DNA of 64,000 nt from Echinicola rosea (lineage in GTDB: Bacteria; Bacteroidota; Bacteroidia; Cytophagales; Cyclobacteriaceae), in the NCBI RefSeq assembly GCF_005281475.1, contig NZ_CP040106.1:4802501-4866500 (forward strand), in the 5' to 3' direction. This document shows, piece after piece, positions 1-8,090 of this stretch. Every line of letters begins with the position of its first letter. Positions within the stretch are counted from its first letter, which is position 1. The notes below the pieces were generated by a model. It made no database searches. It saw nothing but the letters and a program-made list of their open reading frames with translations, and had not been told where the DNA came from. The position numbers and the translations under genes are program-made.

Positions 1-1509
1 ATCCGAACTCCCCTAAACGGCGTTATCGGCTTCTCCGAACTGCTCAGCTCCACCACTTTGGACGCTAGCCAAAGGCAATATATCAACCTCATCAATCAAT
101 CGGCTAAGTCCTTGATGGAAATCGTCAATGATATACTGGATTTCTCCAAAATAGAAGCCGGCAAACTCGAAATTGAGAAGTCACCCACAGAGGTGTACGC
201 TTTGGGTATGGAAGCCATTAACCTTATTGCTTTCCATGCCCATAAGAAACAACTCGAACTGATCCTGGATATCGATGAGGACATTCCCTTCTCGGTGATG
301 GCCGACCAGCTCAGGCTAAAACAAATCCTCATAAACCTCCTGAGCAATGCCGTGAAGTTTACTTCCAAAGGAGAAATCACCCTTAAAATAGCCCATGTCC
401 GATCGCTCCCTAACGGGGAGGCCACGATTCGTTTTAAGGTAATAGACACCGGAACGGGCATCAACAAAAAAAACCAAGCTAAGATCTTCCAGGCTTTTAC
501 CCAAGAAGATTCTTCTACTAGCCGAAAGTTTGGTGGAACAGGACTCGGACTGGCCATTTCAAAAAAACTGCTGGAGATGATGGATAGCGATATCAACTTG
601 GAAAGCGAAATGGAAAAGGGCAGTTCTTTTTGGTTTGACCTGGACCTTGTCGTCCTAAAGAAAAAATCTGACGCAAAAGCTCCGCAAATCCTAAAGGGCC
701 GAAAAACACTTATCATCGACGATAATAACAGCCACCGTCAGGTTATCAGCACAATCATACAAAAACTAAACGGTTCCGTTGAACTGGCCAAAAATGAGCA
801 AGAAGCCTATGAGTTATTGGAAAAGCAAGGCCCGTTTGACCTTATTCTCATCAATCAAAACCTCTTTAGCATTGACGGCATTTCCTTGATCAAAAAGTTA
901 AAAGAACAAACCGATATCCCTGCCACTTCCAAGGTAATATTGATGCACAACGCATTTGTACGGGACATCACCCTTCCAGAAAGCATTGATGCATTTCTTA
1001 TTAAGCCATTCAAAAAGCCGGATTTTCTCCAAATTGTCCAGAAATTGTTTAACACGGAAGAAGCCCATACAACTGGCCTTCCATTCCTGAACCAGCCACA
1101 TGAAATGGAAGAACTGAAAACAATTTCTCCAACGTTTCTGATTGCCGAGGACAACATGGTAAACATGATCCTGACCAAAAAACTACTCCGATCCTTAGTG
1201 CCAAATTCTGCTATTTTAGAAGCCAAAAACGGAAAGCAAGCTGTAGAAGTATTCCAAAAAAACCATGTGGATATGATATTTATGGACATTCAAATGCCCA
1301 TACTAAATGGGTATGAGGCCACTCAAATTATCCGTAGATTGGAAGGATCTGATAGACACACCCCTATCATTGCCCTGACGGCAGGAATTCTAAACAACGA
1401 AAAGCAAAAAAGCCAAACGGCAGGCTTGGATGATTTTACCGCCAAACCAATGGACAAGGAGGCCATCACCAAAATACTCCTCCACCACCTCACCCAAAAG
1501 GTAAGTTGA
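1..1509 (+). CDS. Hybrid sensor histidine kinase/response regulator, 5' partial
   Basis: This is the C-terminal 502 residues of a hybrid two-component kinase; the reading frame is open from base 1. It opens with IRTPLNGVIGFSELL, the end of a HisKA motif, so the phospho-accepting His lies just before the window. The HATPase domain follows, with the N box NLLSNAVKF (about residues 112-120), a DTGTGI G1 box and GGTGLGLAI. Two receiver domains come next. The first (about bases 700-1050) is degenerate: the usual phospho-acceptor Asp is Asn, codon 853-855, in LILINQN. The second (about bases 1135-1480) is intact, with IFMDIQMP and a later TAKP Lys. The sensor part is outside the window, so the signal is unknown. 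Function by family: autophosphorylation and relay to a partner. The TTG at 58 is internal, not a start. Confidence 0.93.
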   Translation: MRTPLNGVIGFSELLSSTTLDASQRQYINLINQSAKSLMEIVNDILDFSKIEAGKLEIEKSPTEVYALGMEAINLIAFHAHKKQLELILDIDEDIPFSVMADQLRLKQILINLLSNAVKFTSKGEITLKIAHVRSLPNGEATIRFKVIDTGTGINKKNQAKIFQAFTQEDSSTSRKFGGTGLGLAISKKLLEMMDSDINLESEMEKGSSFWFDLDLVVLKKKSDAKAPQILKGRKTLIIDDNNSHRQVISTIIQKLNGSVELAKNEQEAYELLEKQGPFDLILINQNLFSIDGISLIKKLKEQTDIPATSKVILMHNAFVRDITLPESIDAFLIKPFKKPDFLQIVQKLFNTEEAHTTGLPFLNQPHEMEELKTISPTFLIAEDNMVNMILTKKLLRSLVPNSAILEAKNGKQAVEVFQKNHVDMIFMDIQMPILNGYEATQIIRRLEGSDRHTPIIALTAGILNNEKQKSQTAGLDDFTAKPMDKEAITKILLHHLTQKVS

Positions 1510-1754
1510 TCCTAAATCTCTTTATTAATTGGGGCAATCATACCGCTCCTATGGCACATTGTGCCCGAGAGCTAGCCTTGGAGGGGAGGCACATCCATGC
1601 TAGAACTCAGGTAAATGTTATGAAAGGGGGACGAAGGAACCTCTTACCTGCCTCCCCTTTAATCGCATTTCCGATGATGGATTCAATTTAACCCGGATTA
1701 TGCGTTGGGAATCGGAGTGAGAGCTGAAAGTGCAAGAAAATCAGTTAGTTTGGA

Positions 1755-1785
1755 GGCATTAGCGTAGCGGTGCTACGCTAATGCC
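1755..1785. terminator. Perfect 14-bp inverted repeat with 3-nt loop
   Basis: GGCATTAGCGTAGC at 1755-1768 is exactly complementary to 1772-1785, leaving a GGT loop. It sits between convergent genes, the kinase (+) and hslV (-). There is no T-run directly after the stem, so it could be a bidirectional terminator, an mRNA 3'-end stabiliser or a REP-like repeat. The stem is certain; the role is inferred. Confidence 0.5.
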
Positions 1786-1813
1786 GAAAACAAAAGTGAA
1801 ACGACTGATTTTG

Positions 1814-1827
1814 TCCGCCGCGGCGGA
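1814..1827. repeat. 14-bp GC-rich perfect palindrome
   Basis: TCCGCCGCGGCGGA reads the same on both strands. Its core CGCCGCGGCG recurs at 53211-53224, again in an intergenic stretch and again followed shortly by a GCAACACC/GCCACACC-like sequence. This looks like a small dispersed intergenic repeat. Confidence 0.45.
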
Positions 1828-1882
1828 TCAGGTCGCAACACCTGTGCGCCGTGGCGTAGATAGGCTAATGCATATTCCGGGT

Positions 1883-2425
1883 TTAACCAGTTACTTTTTC
1901 GATCACCAGGTTGTGGTTGGTATAGATGCAGATATCCGCAGCGATGTTAAGACTTTCCCTTACCATCTCTTCTGCAGAAAGCTGCGTCCCGAATTTCTTC
2001 AGCGCCCTGGCCGCTGATTGTGCATACATGCTTCCTGATCCTATCGTAGCGATCCCCATATCCGGCTCGATTACATCACCTGTACCGGAAATGATGAGGA
2101 CATCTTCCGCATCCGCCACGATCATCATCGCTTCCAATTTGCTCAGCATCCTGTCTGTTCTCCATTCCTTGGCCAGTTCCACCGCGGCCCTTTTCATATT
2201 GTTTCCATAAGCTCCTAACTTCTCTTCGAATTTCTCCAATAGCGTAAAAGCATCCGCCGTAGAGCCTGCAAAACCGGTAACAATCTTACCTCCTTGCAGT
2301 TTTCGCACTTTATTGACACTGCTCTTGGCCACGGTATTTCCCAGAGTCGCTTGACCGTCTGCGCCGATGACTACTTCTCCGTTATGCTTAATGGCCACTA
2401 CTGTGGTAGATCTTAGTTTTTCCAT
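1883..2425 (-). CDS. hslV: ATP-dependent protease subunit HslV
   Basis: Peptidase subunit of the HslUV (ClpYQ) proteasome-like protease, a cytoplasmic double hexameric ring that degrades proteins fed by the HslU ATPase. The start chosen is ATG at 2425, giving 180 residues, the normal family size. The frame extends to 2488 but those residues have no family match. The short propeptide MEKLRS precedes [10 protein letters not shown], so Thr7 becomes the N-terminal catalytic nucleophile. Further family features are [25 protein letters not shown] and [15 protein letters not shown]. No hslU lies nearby, so the two subunits are not encoded together here. Downstream, the gene converges on the hybrid kinase. 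Confidence 0.95.
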   Translation of the reverse strand: MEKLRSTTVVAIKHNGEVVIGADGQATLGNTVAKSSVNKVRKLQGGKIVTGFAGSTADAFTLLEKFEEKLGAYGNNMKRAAVELAKEWRTDRMLSKLEAMMIVADAEDVLIISGTGDVIEPDMGIATIGSGSMYAQSAARALKKFGTQLSAEEMVRESLNIAADICIYTNHNLVIEKVTG

Positions 2426-2645
2426 GATTTTTAATGTTGTATAGTTGAAAGGCTGTAATGTTTCGGGAGCCAAATGACAGCGTGGCAAAAGCCAAGTGAA
2501 ATTCCAACATCACTCCCACTAATAACCTACCTACTGGTTTGTTTTACATTTCACCTTCAAGTAAATAATGTTTTTTTATCGTTCGTCTGGACAGGTTAAC
2601 CTTGACACTCATGTTCATCCCAATTTGGCAAAAACCATACTAAAA

Positions 2646-2685
2646 GAAAAAGCCCTGTCAGGAATACACCGAACAGGACTTTTTG
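2646..2685. terminator. Bidirectional intrinsic terminator
   Basis: AAAAAGCCCTGT at 2647-2658 pairs with ACAGGACTTTTT at 2673-2684, with one mismatch. Read on the minus strand, the stem is followed by a T-rich tract just after the E2 stop codon, so it should end the E2 transcript. The remaining bases between hslV and E2 show nothing else. Confidence 0.75.
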
Positions 2686-2722
2686 ACATATTTTACCAGC
2701 ATCAATGTGCTGTTAGGTTAGC

Positions 2723-4402
2723 TTAAATCAGGATTCTTACAGGATCTTCCAACAATCCTTTAAGCGTCTTGAGGAAACCAGATCCTACAGCTCCATCCAC
2801 TACTCTATGGTCACATGACAAGGTTACTTTCATCACATTACCTACTTGCATCTGTCCGTCTTTCACGACTACTGTCTCCTTGATACCTCCCACGGCAAGG
2901 ATACAAGCATCTGGCGGATTCACAATGGCTGTAAATTCTTCAATGCCAAACATTCCAAGGTTTGAAATGGTAAAGGTGTTTCCTTCCCAGTCTTTAGGCT
3001 GAAGCTCTTTGTTTTTGGCTTTTCCACCCAAGCTTTTGGCTTCTTGGGAGATCTGGCTTAGGGTCTTACTGTCAGCAAAACGAATCACTGGCACCAAAAG
3101 CCCTTCCTCTACAGCCACGGCCATACCGATGTGCACGTGGTCATTGTATCGGATCTTATCTCCTAGCCAGCTGGAATTTACTTTTGGATGTTGTTTCAGC
3201 GAAGCGGCTACCGCTTTGATCACCATATCGTTGAATGAGATCTTCACTGGGGCAATTTCATTCATGCTCTTCCGTGCTTCGATCGCCTTATCCATGTTGA
3301 TCTCCATGGTCAGGTAGAAGTGCGGCGCACTGAACTTGCTCTCTGCCAATCGCTTGGCAATGGTTTTCCTCATTTGGGAAACCTTCTCCTCTGTGTAGGA
3401 TTCCTGACCTACTGCTGCTGGAGCGGCCGCACCGGATTGGGCAGCAGCTTGTGCAGTGGCAGGGTCAAAACTCTCAACATCACGTTTGATGATTCGTCCG
3501 CCTTCGCCGGATCCTTTGACCAATGCAATATCCACTCCTTTGTCCTCTGCCAATTTCTTGGCCAAAGGAGAAGCTTTGATCCTTCCGGTATCAGTGGTAC
3601 TGCTGGAAGAAGTGGTCTTTTGTGAAGCTTCTTCTTTCTTAGGTGCTGGCTTAGACGCTGCCTTAGGTTCTTCCTTCTTTTCTTCCTTGGCTGCAGGTTT
3701 CTCTTCGCCGCTGCCGCTACCACTGGACTTCTGCTCGTGTGCCTTCAGAAGTTTTTCATAATCGGCACCTTTTTCACCAATCACTGCAATGACGCCATCG
3801 ATCGGCACACTATCTCCTTCCTCGACACCGATGTGCAGCAGCACACCGTCATCATATGACTCCAGCTCCATGGTCGCCTTATCGGTTTCCACTTCTGCCA
3901 GGATGTCACCTGACTTCACTTCGTCACCTACTTTTTTCAGCCAAGATGCAATCGTTCCCTCCTGCATGGTATCACTCATTTTGGGCATGGTGATCAAGTT
4001 GGCATTGACATCAGATGTATCGATTTCTTCGGCAGCACTACTCTCGCTGCTGCTTTCAGAAGTTGTCTCTTCTTTTTTCTCTTCCTTGGATTCTTCTTTA
4101 TCAGCGCCTGAATCTCCAGAACCTCCACCTTCTACTTCTTTGAGCAGCTCATCGATGTCTTCACCTTTTTCACCGATAATGGCGATTACACCATTCACAG
4201 GGACAGCGTCTTTTTCCTCCACTCCAATGTGCAGCAACACTCCTTCATCATAAGACTCCAGCTCCATGGTGGCTTTGTCGGTTTCTACTTCTGCCAGGAT
4301 ATCCCCAGCTTTTACATCGTCTCCTACTTTCTTTAACCAAGCTGCGATCACCCCTTCTTCCATGGTGTCGCTCATTTTGGGCATTCTTATTACTTCGGCC
4401 AT
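2723..4402 (-). CDS. pdhC: Pyruvate dehydrogenase E2, dihydrolipoamide acetyltransferase
   Basis: E2 core of the pyruvate dehydrogenase complex: it transfers the acetyl group from lipoamide to CoA. The 559 residues show two biotinyl/lipoyl domains with ETDKATMELES motifs (lipoylated Lys43 and Lys175). Ala/Glu/Ser-rich flexible linkers separate them. An E3/E1-binding domain (about 275-313, ASPLAKKLAEDKGVD) is followed by the catalytic domain ending in SCDHRVVDGAVGSGF, with the active-site His. The doubled lipoyl domain and MPKMSDTMEEG opening fit pyruvate rather than 2-oxoglutarate dehydrogenase. ATG at 4402 has no competitor. The gene stands alone; E1 and E3 are not in the window. It is divergent from the hydrolase at 4487. 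Confidence 0.93.
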   Translation of the reverse strand: MAEVIRMPKMSDTMEEGVIAAWLKKVGDDVKAGDILAEVETDKATMELESYDEGVLLHIGVEEKDAVPVNGVIAIIGEKGEDIDELLKEVEGGGSGDSGADKEESKEEKKEETTSESSSESSAAEEIDTSDVNANLITMPKMSDTMQEGTIASWLKKVGDEVKSGDILAEVETDKATMELESYDDGVLLHIGVEEGDSVPIDGVIAVIGEKGADYEKLLKAHEQKSSGSGSGEEKPAAKEEKKEEPKAASKPAPKKEEASQKTTSSSSTTDTGRIKASPLAKKLAEDKGVDIALVKGSGEGGRIIKRDVESFDPATAQAAAQSGAAAPAAVGQESYTEEKVSQMRKTIAKRLAESKFSAPHFYLTMEINMDKAIEARKSMNEIAPVKISFNDMVIKAVAASLKQHPKVNSSWLGDKIRYNDHVHIGMAVAVEEGLLVPVIRFADSKTLSQISQEAKSLGGKAKNKELQPKDWEGNTFTISNLGMFGIEEFTAIVNPPDACILAVGGIKETVVVKDGQMQVGNVMKVTLSCDHRVVDGAVGSGFLKTLKGLLEDPVRILI

Positions 4403-4454
4403 AAGTTTTCTATATCCTGTTCAATTTTACGCAAGTCAAAAATAGTTCTTAAAA

Positions 4455-4462
4455 TATCTTTA
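4455..4462 (+). promoter_or_regulatory. Possible -7 box upstream of the YheT-like gene
   Basis: TATCTTTA matches 7 of 8 positions of the Bacteroidota -7 consensus TAnnTTTG and lies in the 84-bp divergent gap before the gene at 4487. No clear -33 element was seen, so this is weak. Confidence 0.25.
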
Positions 4463-4486
4463 TTCAAATTTAATAATGGTAATTTC

Positions 4487-5485
4487 ATGACTGCAAATCA
4501 TGAAAACGTTTCGATTCTTTCTAAAATGCCTTTGATTACCAACACCACGTATTCCGGACCGTCTGTCCTGTTCAATGGTCATTTGCAAACCATCTTTCCC
4601 GCACTATTCCGAAAGCACCTTTCATTACCCTTTGATAGAGAAAGAATTACCACTCCTGATGGGGACTTTCTCGATCTGGATTGGTTATGCCAAGATAGTA
4701 AAAAACTTGTCATTATCTGTCATGGTCTGGAGGGGGACAGCAGAAGACCTTACATGCGGGGAATGGCCAAACATTTTTTTCAAAATAAATATGATGTCCT
4801 CACCTGGAACTTCCGAGGATGCAGTGGCGAACTCAATATCAGGCCTTTTTTCTATCATTCTGGCGCCACATATGACCTGCAGACGGTCATTGACCATGCT
4901 GAGGGAAAATATGCCCAAATCTATCTGATCGGCTTTAGCCTAGGAGGAAACCTCACTTTAAAATACCTCGGTGAGCCCCTTCCCAAAAGCTCGAAAATAA
5001 AAAAAGCCGTCGCCATATCCGCTCCACTTCACCTCAAAAGCAGTTGTACCAAAATCAGCAATAAGGAAAACCTGATCTATTCCAACCGCTTCTTAAAAAC
5101 CCTCAAAGTAAAAGTTCGGCAGAAAGCACTTATGTTTCCTGATGAGCTATCCATAGAAGGGCTGTATAAAATAAAGACCCTCAAGGAATTTGACGATAAA
5201 TTTACCGGCCCCATGCATGGCTTCAGGGATGCCGATCATTATTATGACCAATGCTCTTCACTTTACTTTTTGGATGGAATCACCATCCCTACGCTCATTC
5301 TAAATGCCAAAAATGATCCCTTCTTAAGCGAAAAATGCTTTCCCGTGGAGAAAGCCCATTCCTTGGAAAAAGTCTTTATGGAATTTCCTGAGATCGGCGG
5401 ACATGTCGGCTTCACACCCCGAAAAAGAAAAGAAATCTACTGGTCTGAAAACCGGGCATTTGAATTTATCGATTCCGATGACTAA
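4487..5485 (+). CDS. Alpha/beta-fold hydrolase, YheT family
   Basis: Predicted cytoplasmic serine hydrolase of the YheT/ABHD1-3 type, 332 residues; the substrate is not known, and esters or lipids are typical for the family. The family opening GPSVLFNGHLQTIFPALF is present. The catalytic triad is readable as Ser151 in GFSLGG, Asp277 in NAKNDPF and His306 in GGHVGF. The oxyanion-side motif CHGLEG (79-83) and WNFRGCSG are also typical. A second ATG at 4526 (MPLITNTTYSG) would remove 13 poorly conserved residues and may be the real start. The SRAP gene follows 26 bp downstream and may be co-transcribed. Confidence 0.85.
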   Translation: MTANHENVSILSKMPLITNTTYSGPSVLFNGHLQTIFPALFRKHLSLPFDRERITTPDGDFLDLDWLCQDSKKLVIICHGLEGDSRRPYMRGMAKHFFQNKYDVLTWNFRGCSGELNIRPFFYHSGATYDLQTVIDHAEGKYAQIYLIGFSLGGNLTLKYLGEPLPKSSKIKKAVAISAPLHLKSSCTKISNKENLIYSNRFLKTLKVKVRQKALMFPDELSIEGLYKIKTLKEFDDKFTGPMHGFRDADHYYDQCSSLYFLDGITIPTLILNAKNDPFLSEKCFPVEKAHSLEKVFMEFPEIGGHVGFTPRKRKEIYWSENRAFEFIDSDD

Positions 5486-5511
5486 TTTACCAAAAACTCC
5501 CACTGACCACC

Positions 5512-6210
5512 ATGTGTGAACGATACTCTTTAGCCACGACCAAACAAGATTTGGAAAACAGATTTGAAGCAGAGATGTTGGATAATTTCCAACCCCGGTA
5601 TAACATTGCCCCTACGCAGCTTCTGCCCTTGATCACTTCGGATAGTCCACGGGGATTTTCACATTTTTATTGGGGAGTGACTCCGGAATTTTCCAAAAAC
5701 AAACCTGTTTCCCTCAAATACATTAACACAAAAGCAGAAACGGTCCACCTGAAAGCTTCCAGCAAATCAGCCTTCCAAAGAAGGAGGTGTATCATACCCG
5801 CCGACGGCTATTACATGTGGAAAAAAGTGGGCAAGAAAACCAAAATCCCCTACCGCATCACTTTCCATGACCGCCGGCTGTTTAGCTTTGCAGGAATATG
5901 GGAGGAATTTGAAAACGAATCCGGCAAGGTAAACCACACTTTTTCCTTACTTACCACAGAAGCGGATGCCATGCATCAGGATTTTGGTGACCGGATGCCG
6001 GTAATATTAGGACGGGAGCAAGAAAAAATCTGGCTGGACAAATTCAAAGGGATGGACCAGCTGCTGGCTACATTGCACGGTCCGGAAGCCGATAGTATGA
6101 CCGCTTACACCGTCTCCCAAATGGTCAATCAAATCAGTGTGGACGCTGAATTCCTCCTCAAAAAAACAGGGCCAATGGACCAGTTTGGCAATTATACGCT
6201 GTTTGGTTAA
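5512..6210 (+). CDS. SOS-response-associated peptidase (SRAP, YedK/HMCES family)
   Basis: SRAP proteins bind abasic sites in single-stranded DNA through Cys2, forming a protective thiazolidine crosslink. The 232-residue protein starts MCERYS, so Cys2 is exposed after Met removal, which fixes the start. Asn72 (YINTKAE) and His155 (MHQDFGDRMP) occupy the expected places. The position held by the catalytic Glu in the usual PADGFYEW motif is Met102 here (PADGYYMWKK), which may change crosslink formation or release. It follows the YheT-like hydrolase by 26 bp; no SOS box could be recognised. Family assignment is firm; the effect of the substitution is inference. Confidence 0.88.
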   Translation: MCERYSLATTKQDLENRFEAEMLDNFQPRYNIAPTQLLPLITSDSPRGFSHFYWGVTPEFSKNKPVSLKYINTKAETVHLKASSKSAFQRRRCIIPADGYYMWKKVGKKTKIPYRITFHDRRLFSFAGIWEEFENESGKVNHTFSLLTTEADAMHQDFGDRMPVILGREQEKIWLDKFKGMDQLLATLHGPEADSMTAYTVSQMVNQISVDAEFLLKKTGPMDQFGNYTLFG

Positions 6211-6336
6211 CCGGCCAAATCATTTGGATCCGGTTAGCTTTTCCTTGTGTTTGTTTCTATCCTGCTTAGGTGCTCTCCCTAAACCTGGCGGCACCCGATA
6301 ATTTAAATTCTTCATGAAATTTTGCTAAAGATGGTG

Positions 6337-6344
6337 CATATTTG
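6337..6344 (+). promoter_or_regulatory. Possible -7 box upstream of fabH-like gene
   Basis: CATATTTG differs at one position from TAnnTTTG and lies 68 bp before the ATG at 6412. No -33 element is clear at the usual spacing, so confidence is low. Confidence 0.25.
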
Positions 6345-6411
6345 TACTCACTGCTGCGATAAAAGATGGTATATAAAAAAGACTTATGGTAGCTATTAAC
6401 CAGAATTGATC

Positions 6412-7410
6412 ATGAAAAAATCCAAAATAATCGGTGTAGGTCATTATGTTCCCGAAAATATCGTCACCAATGACGATCTCACCAAGATGATGGACACCAA
6501 CGACCAATGGATCACCGAAAGGACAGGAATCAAGGAAAGGCGATGGTTTACACCTGGGGTGGACACAGTGGCCAACATGTCCACCAAAGCCACCATAATG
6601 GCTGCCAAACGTGCAGGCATCGACCTTAAAGACATTGACTTCATCATTTTTGCGACCAGCACACCCGATTATTTTGCTCCCGGCAATGGTGTATTGCTGC
6701 AGCGGGAACTGGGCCTTCAGGGCATCGGTGCCTTGGATATCAGAAATGCTTGTTCTGGCTTTATATACGGGCTTTCGGTCGCGGATCAGTTTATCAAAAC
6801 GGGCATGTACAAGACCATCTTACTGGTCGGTGCCGAAATCCAATCCTCCGCACTGGACAAAAGTACCGCTGGAAGATCCAATGCAGTCATCTTTGCCGAT
6901 GGTGCTGGCGCGGCGATCATACAAGCCGCCGAGGGCGATCATCAAGGAATCCTCTCCAGCCACCTGCATGCCGACGGTGACTATGCAGAGGAACTGTACC
7001 TAAAAGATCCCGGCAGTAGCCGTGAGGTGAGACTTTCACCAGAAATGGTAGATCATGACAGTTTTAGAATGCAGATGAATGGCAATGTGGTCTTCAAACA
7101 TGCCGTGGTACGCTTTCATGAAGTCATTCAGGAAGCCCTTGCCGCCAATCATAAAACGGTCGATGAGCTGGATCTCCTCATCCCTCATCAGGCAAACTTG
7201 AGAATTAGCCAATTTATACAACAAAAATTTGGCTTGCCGGACGAAAAAGTATTCAATAACATCCAACATTATGGCAATACAACTGCCGCCACCATTCCAC
7301 TTGCCATGAGCGATGCTTGGGAGCAAGGTAAGATCAAAGAAGGTGATCTATTATGTCTGGCGGCATTTGGAAGTGGTTTTGCCTGGGGATCGGTATTGCT
7401 CTACTGGTAA
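6412..7410 (+). CDS. fabH: Beta-ketoacyl-ACP synthase III (FabH-like)
   Basis: Condensing enzyme of the KAS III type, which joins acyl-CoA to malonyl-ACP to start fatty-acid synthesis. The ATG at 6412 (MKKSKIIGVGHYVPEN) is preferred; the frame also allows a TTG two codons upstream. The 332 residues match FabH length. The catalytic triad is intact: Cys114 in RNACSGF, His259 in IPHQAN and Asn289 in YGNTTAATIP. GGxxSG-type glycine-rich ends (AAFGSGFAWGS) are present. Unlike a housekeeping fabH, it is not next to plsX, rpmF or other fab genes. It could therefore be a second KAS III paralogue for a special acyl chain. A gene of unknown function starts 10 bp after its stop. Confidence 0.85.
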   Translation: MKKSKIIGVGHYVPENIVTNDDLTKMMDTNDQWITERTGIKERRWFTPGVDTVANMSTKATIMAAKRAGIDLKDIDFIIFATSTPDYFAPGNGVLLQRELGLQGIGALDIRNACSGFIYGLSVADQFIKTGMYKTILLVGAEIQSSALDKSTAGRSNAVIFADGAGAAIIQAAEGDHQGILSSHLHADGDYAEELYLKDPGSSREVRLSPEMVDHDSFRMQMNGNVVFKHAVVRFHEVIQEALAANHKTVDELDLLIPHQANLRISQFIQQKFGLPDEKVFNNIQHYGNTTAATIPLAMSDAWEQGKIKEGDLLCLAAFGSGFAWGSVLLYW

Positions 7411-7420
7411 ACGAACGATC

Positions 7421-7990
7421 ATGGAAGAGAAAGCGATCAACACTAATATACTTCAAGACGAAAAACTGTTTTTTGCCATCCACCGGCTCAAAGCGCAATT
7501 CGTCTCGCTGTTTTCTGCAATTGCCAACTACATCCCCGACCAAGAACTGGCGATCTTCCATCCCCACCCCAAAGGCAAAAAAATCACCAAAGGCAACGAA
7601 TTGCAACATTGTCCTTACCAAGTGCTGGACCTGGTGAGGAATTTTGACAAAAAAGAAGGGCTTAACATACGCTTTCTCAACTGGTGGGGACATGGACTCT
7701 TTATCCTGGTGTTCTTTGGTAGCGACCAGCTGCCAAAATCACATGTTTTTAAAAACTATACCGACCATGGATTTGAGGCCTGCCTTACGGGTTCTCCCTG
7801 GGATTATACCGGTATCGTGAAGCATCACCGACACACCTCGTCCCTCCTTTACGACGATCTTCCCCATCATGTCAAACGATTCCGCCACCTGCAATTGGTA
7901 AAGCATATCCCTTTTCATACCGACATCGAAAAGCTTCATGAACACATTATCGCTGAATGGCATGCCATGAAGAAGTTTCACCATGTCTAA
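7421..7990 (+). CDS. Conserved-looking hypothetical protein, 189 residues
   Basis: I do not recognise the family. The start chosen is ATG at 7421 (MEEKAINTNIL), 10 bp after the FabH-like stop; the frame extends further upstream only inside fabH. The protein is soluble, with no signal peptide or membrane helix, and rich in His, Phe and Trp. Clusters such as HHRHTSS, LPHHVKRFRHL and KFHHV could bind metal, but no known metal motif is clear. Tight spacing suggests co-transcription with the FabH-like gene, so a role in lipid metabolism is possible but unproven. Confidence 0.65.
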   Translation: MEEKAINTNILQDEKLFFAIHRLKAQFVSLFSAIANYIPDQELAIFHPHPKGKKITKGNELQHCPYQVLDLVRNFDKKEGLNIRFLNWWGHGLFILVFFGSDQLPKSHVFKNYTDHGFEACLTGSPWDYTGIVKHHRHTSSLLYDDLPHHVKRFRHLQLVKHIPFHTDIEKLHEHIIAEWHAMKKFHHV

Positions 7991-7994
7991 TCGT

Positions 7995-8002
7995 TATTTT
8001 TG
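7995..8002 (+). promoter_or_regulatory. Bacteroidota -7 promoter box
   Basis: TATTTTTG is an exact match to TAnnTTTG and lies in the 100-bp gap before the repeat protein at 8091. A TTTG -33 element at the usual distance is not clear. Confidence 0.4.
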
Positions 8003-8090
8003 AAGAATTAATTCTAATTTAGAAACAAGAAAAGAACAGAAAACGTAAACCCCTCATACAAAAACCGATCAGAAACGCCTTATAACGCTA

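Larger units (their letters stand above)
1510..1882. other. Intergenic region between kinase and hslV
   Basis: No convincing gene is seen; the short open frames here have no family features or start context. The stretch holds a strong hairpin (1755-1785) and a 14-bp GC palindrome (1814-1827). The genes on both sides converge, so it must contain the 3' ends of both transcripts. Confidence 0.6.

Noticed and set aside
96..716. 206-codon open frame on the minus strand
   Set aside because: It lies wholly antisense to the histidine kinase, whose motifs are unmistakable.
1506..2017. Two short plus-strand frames (61 and 78 codons)
   Set aside because: One runs into the strong hairpin region and the other into hslV antisense; neither shows a family motif.
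3009..4253. Several plus-strand frames over the E2 gene
   Set aside because: They are antisense shadows of the repetitive Ala/Glu/Ser-rich and lipoyl coding sequence.
7313..7420. Upstream extension of the 189-residue gene
   Set aside because: The extra 36 codons overlap the 3' end of the FabH-like gene in another frame and lack a good start.
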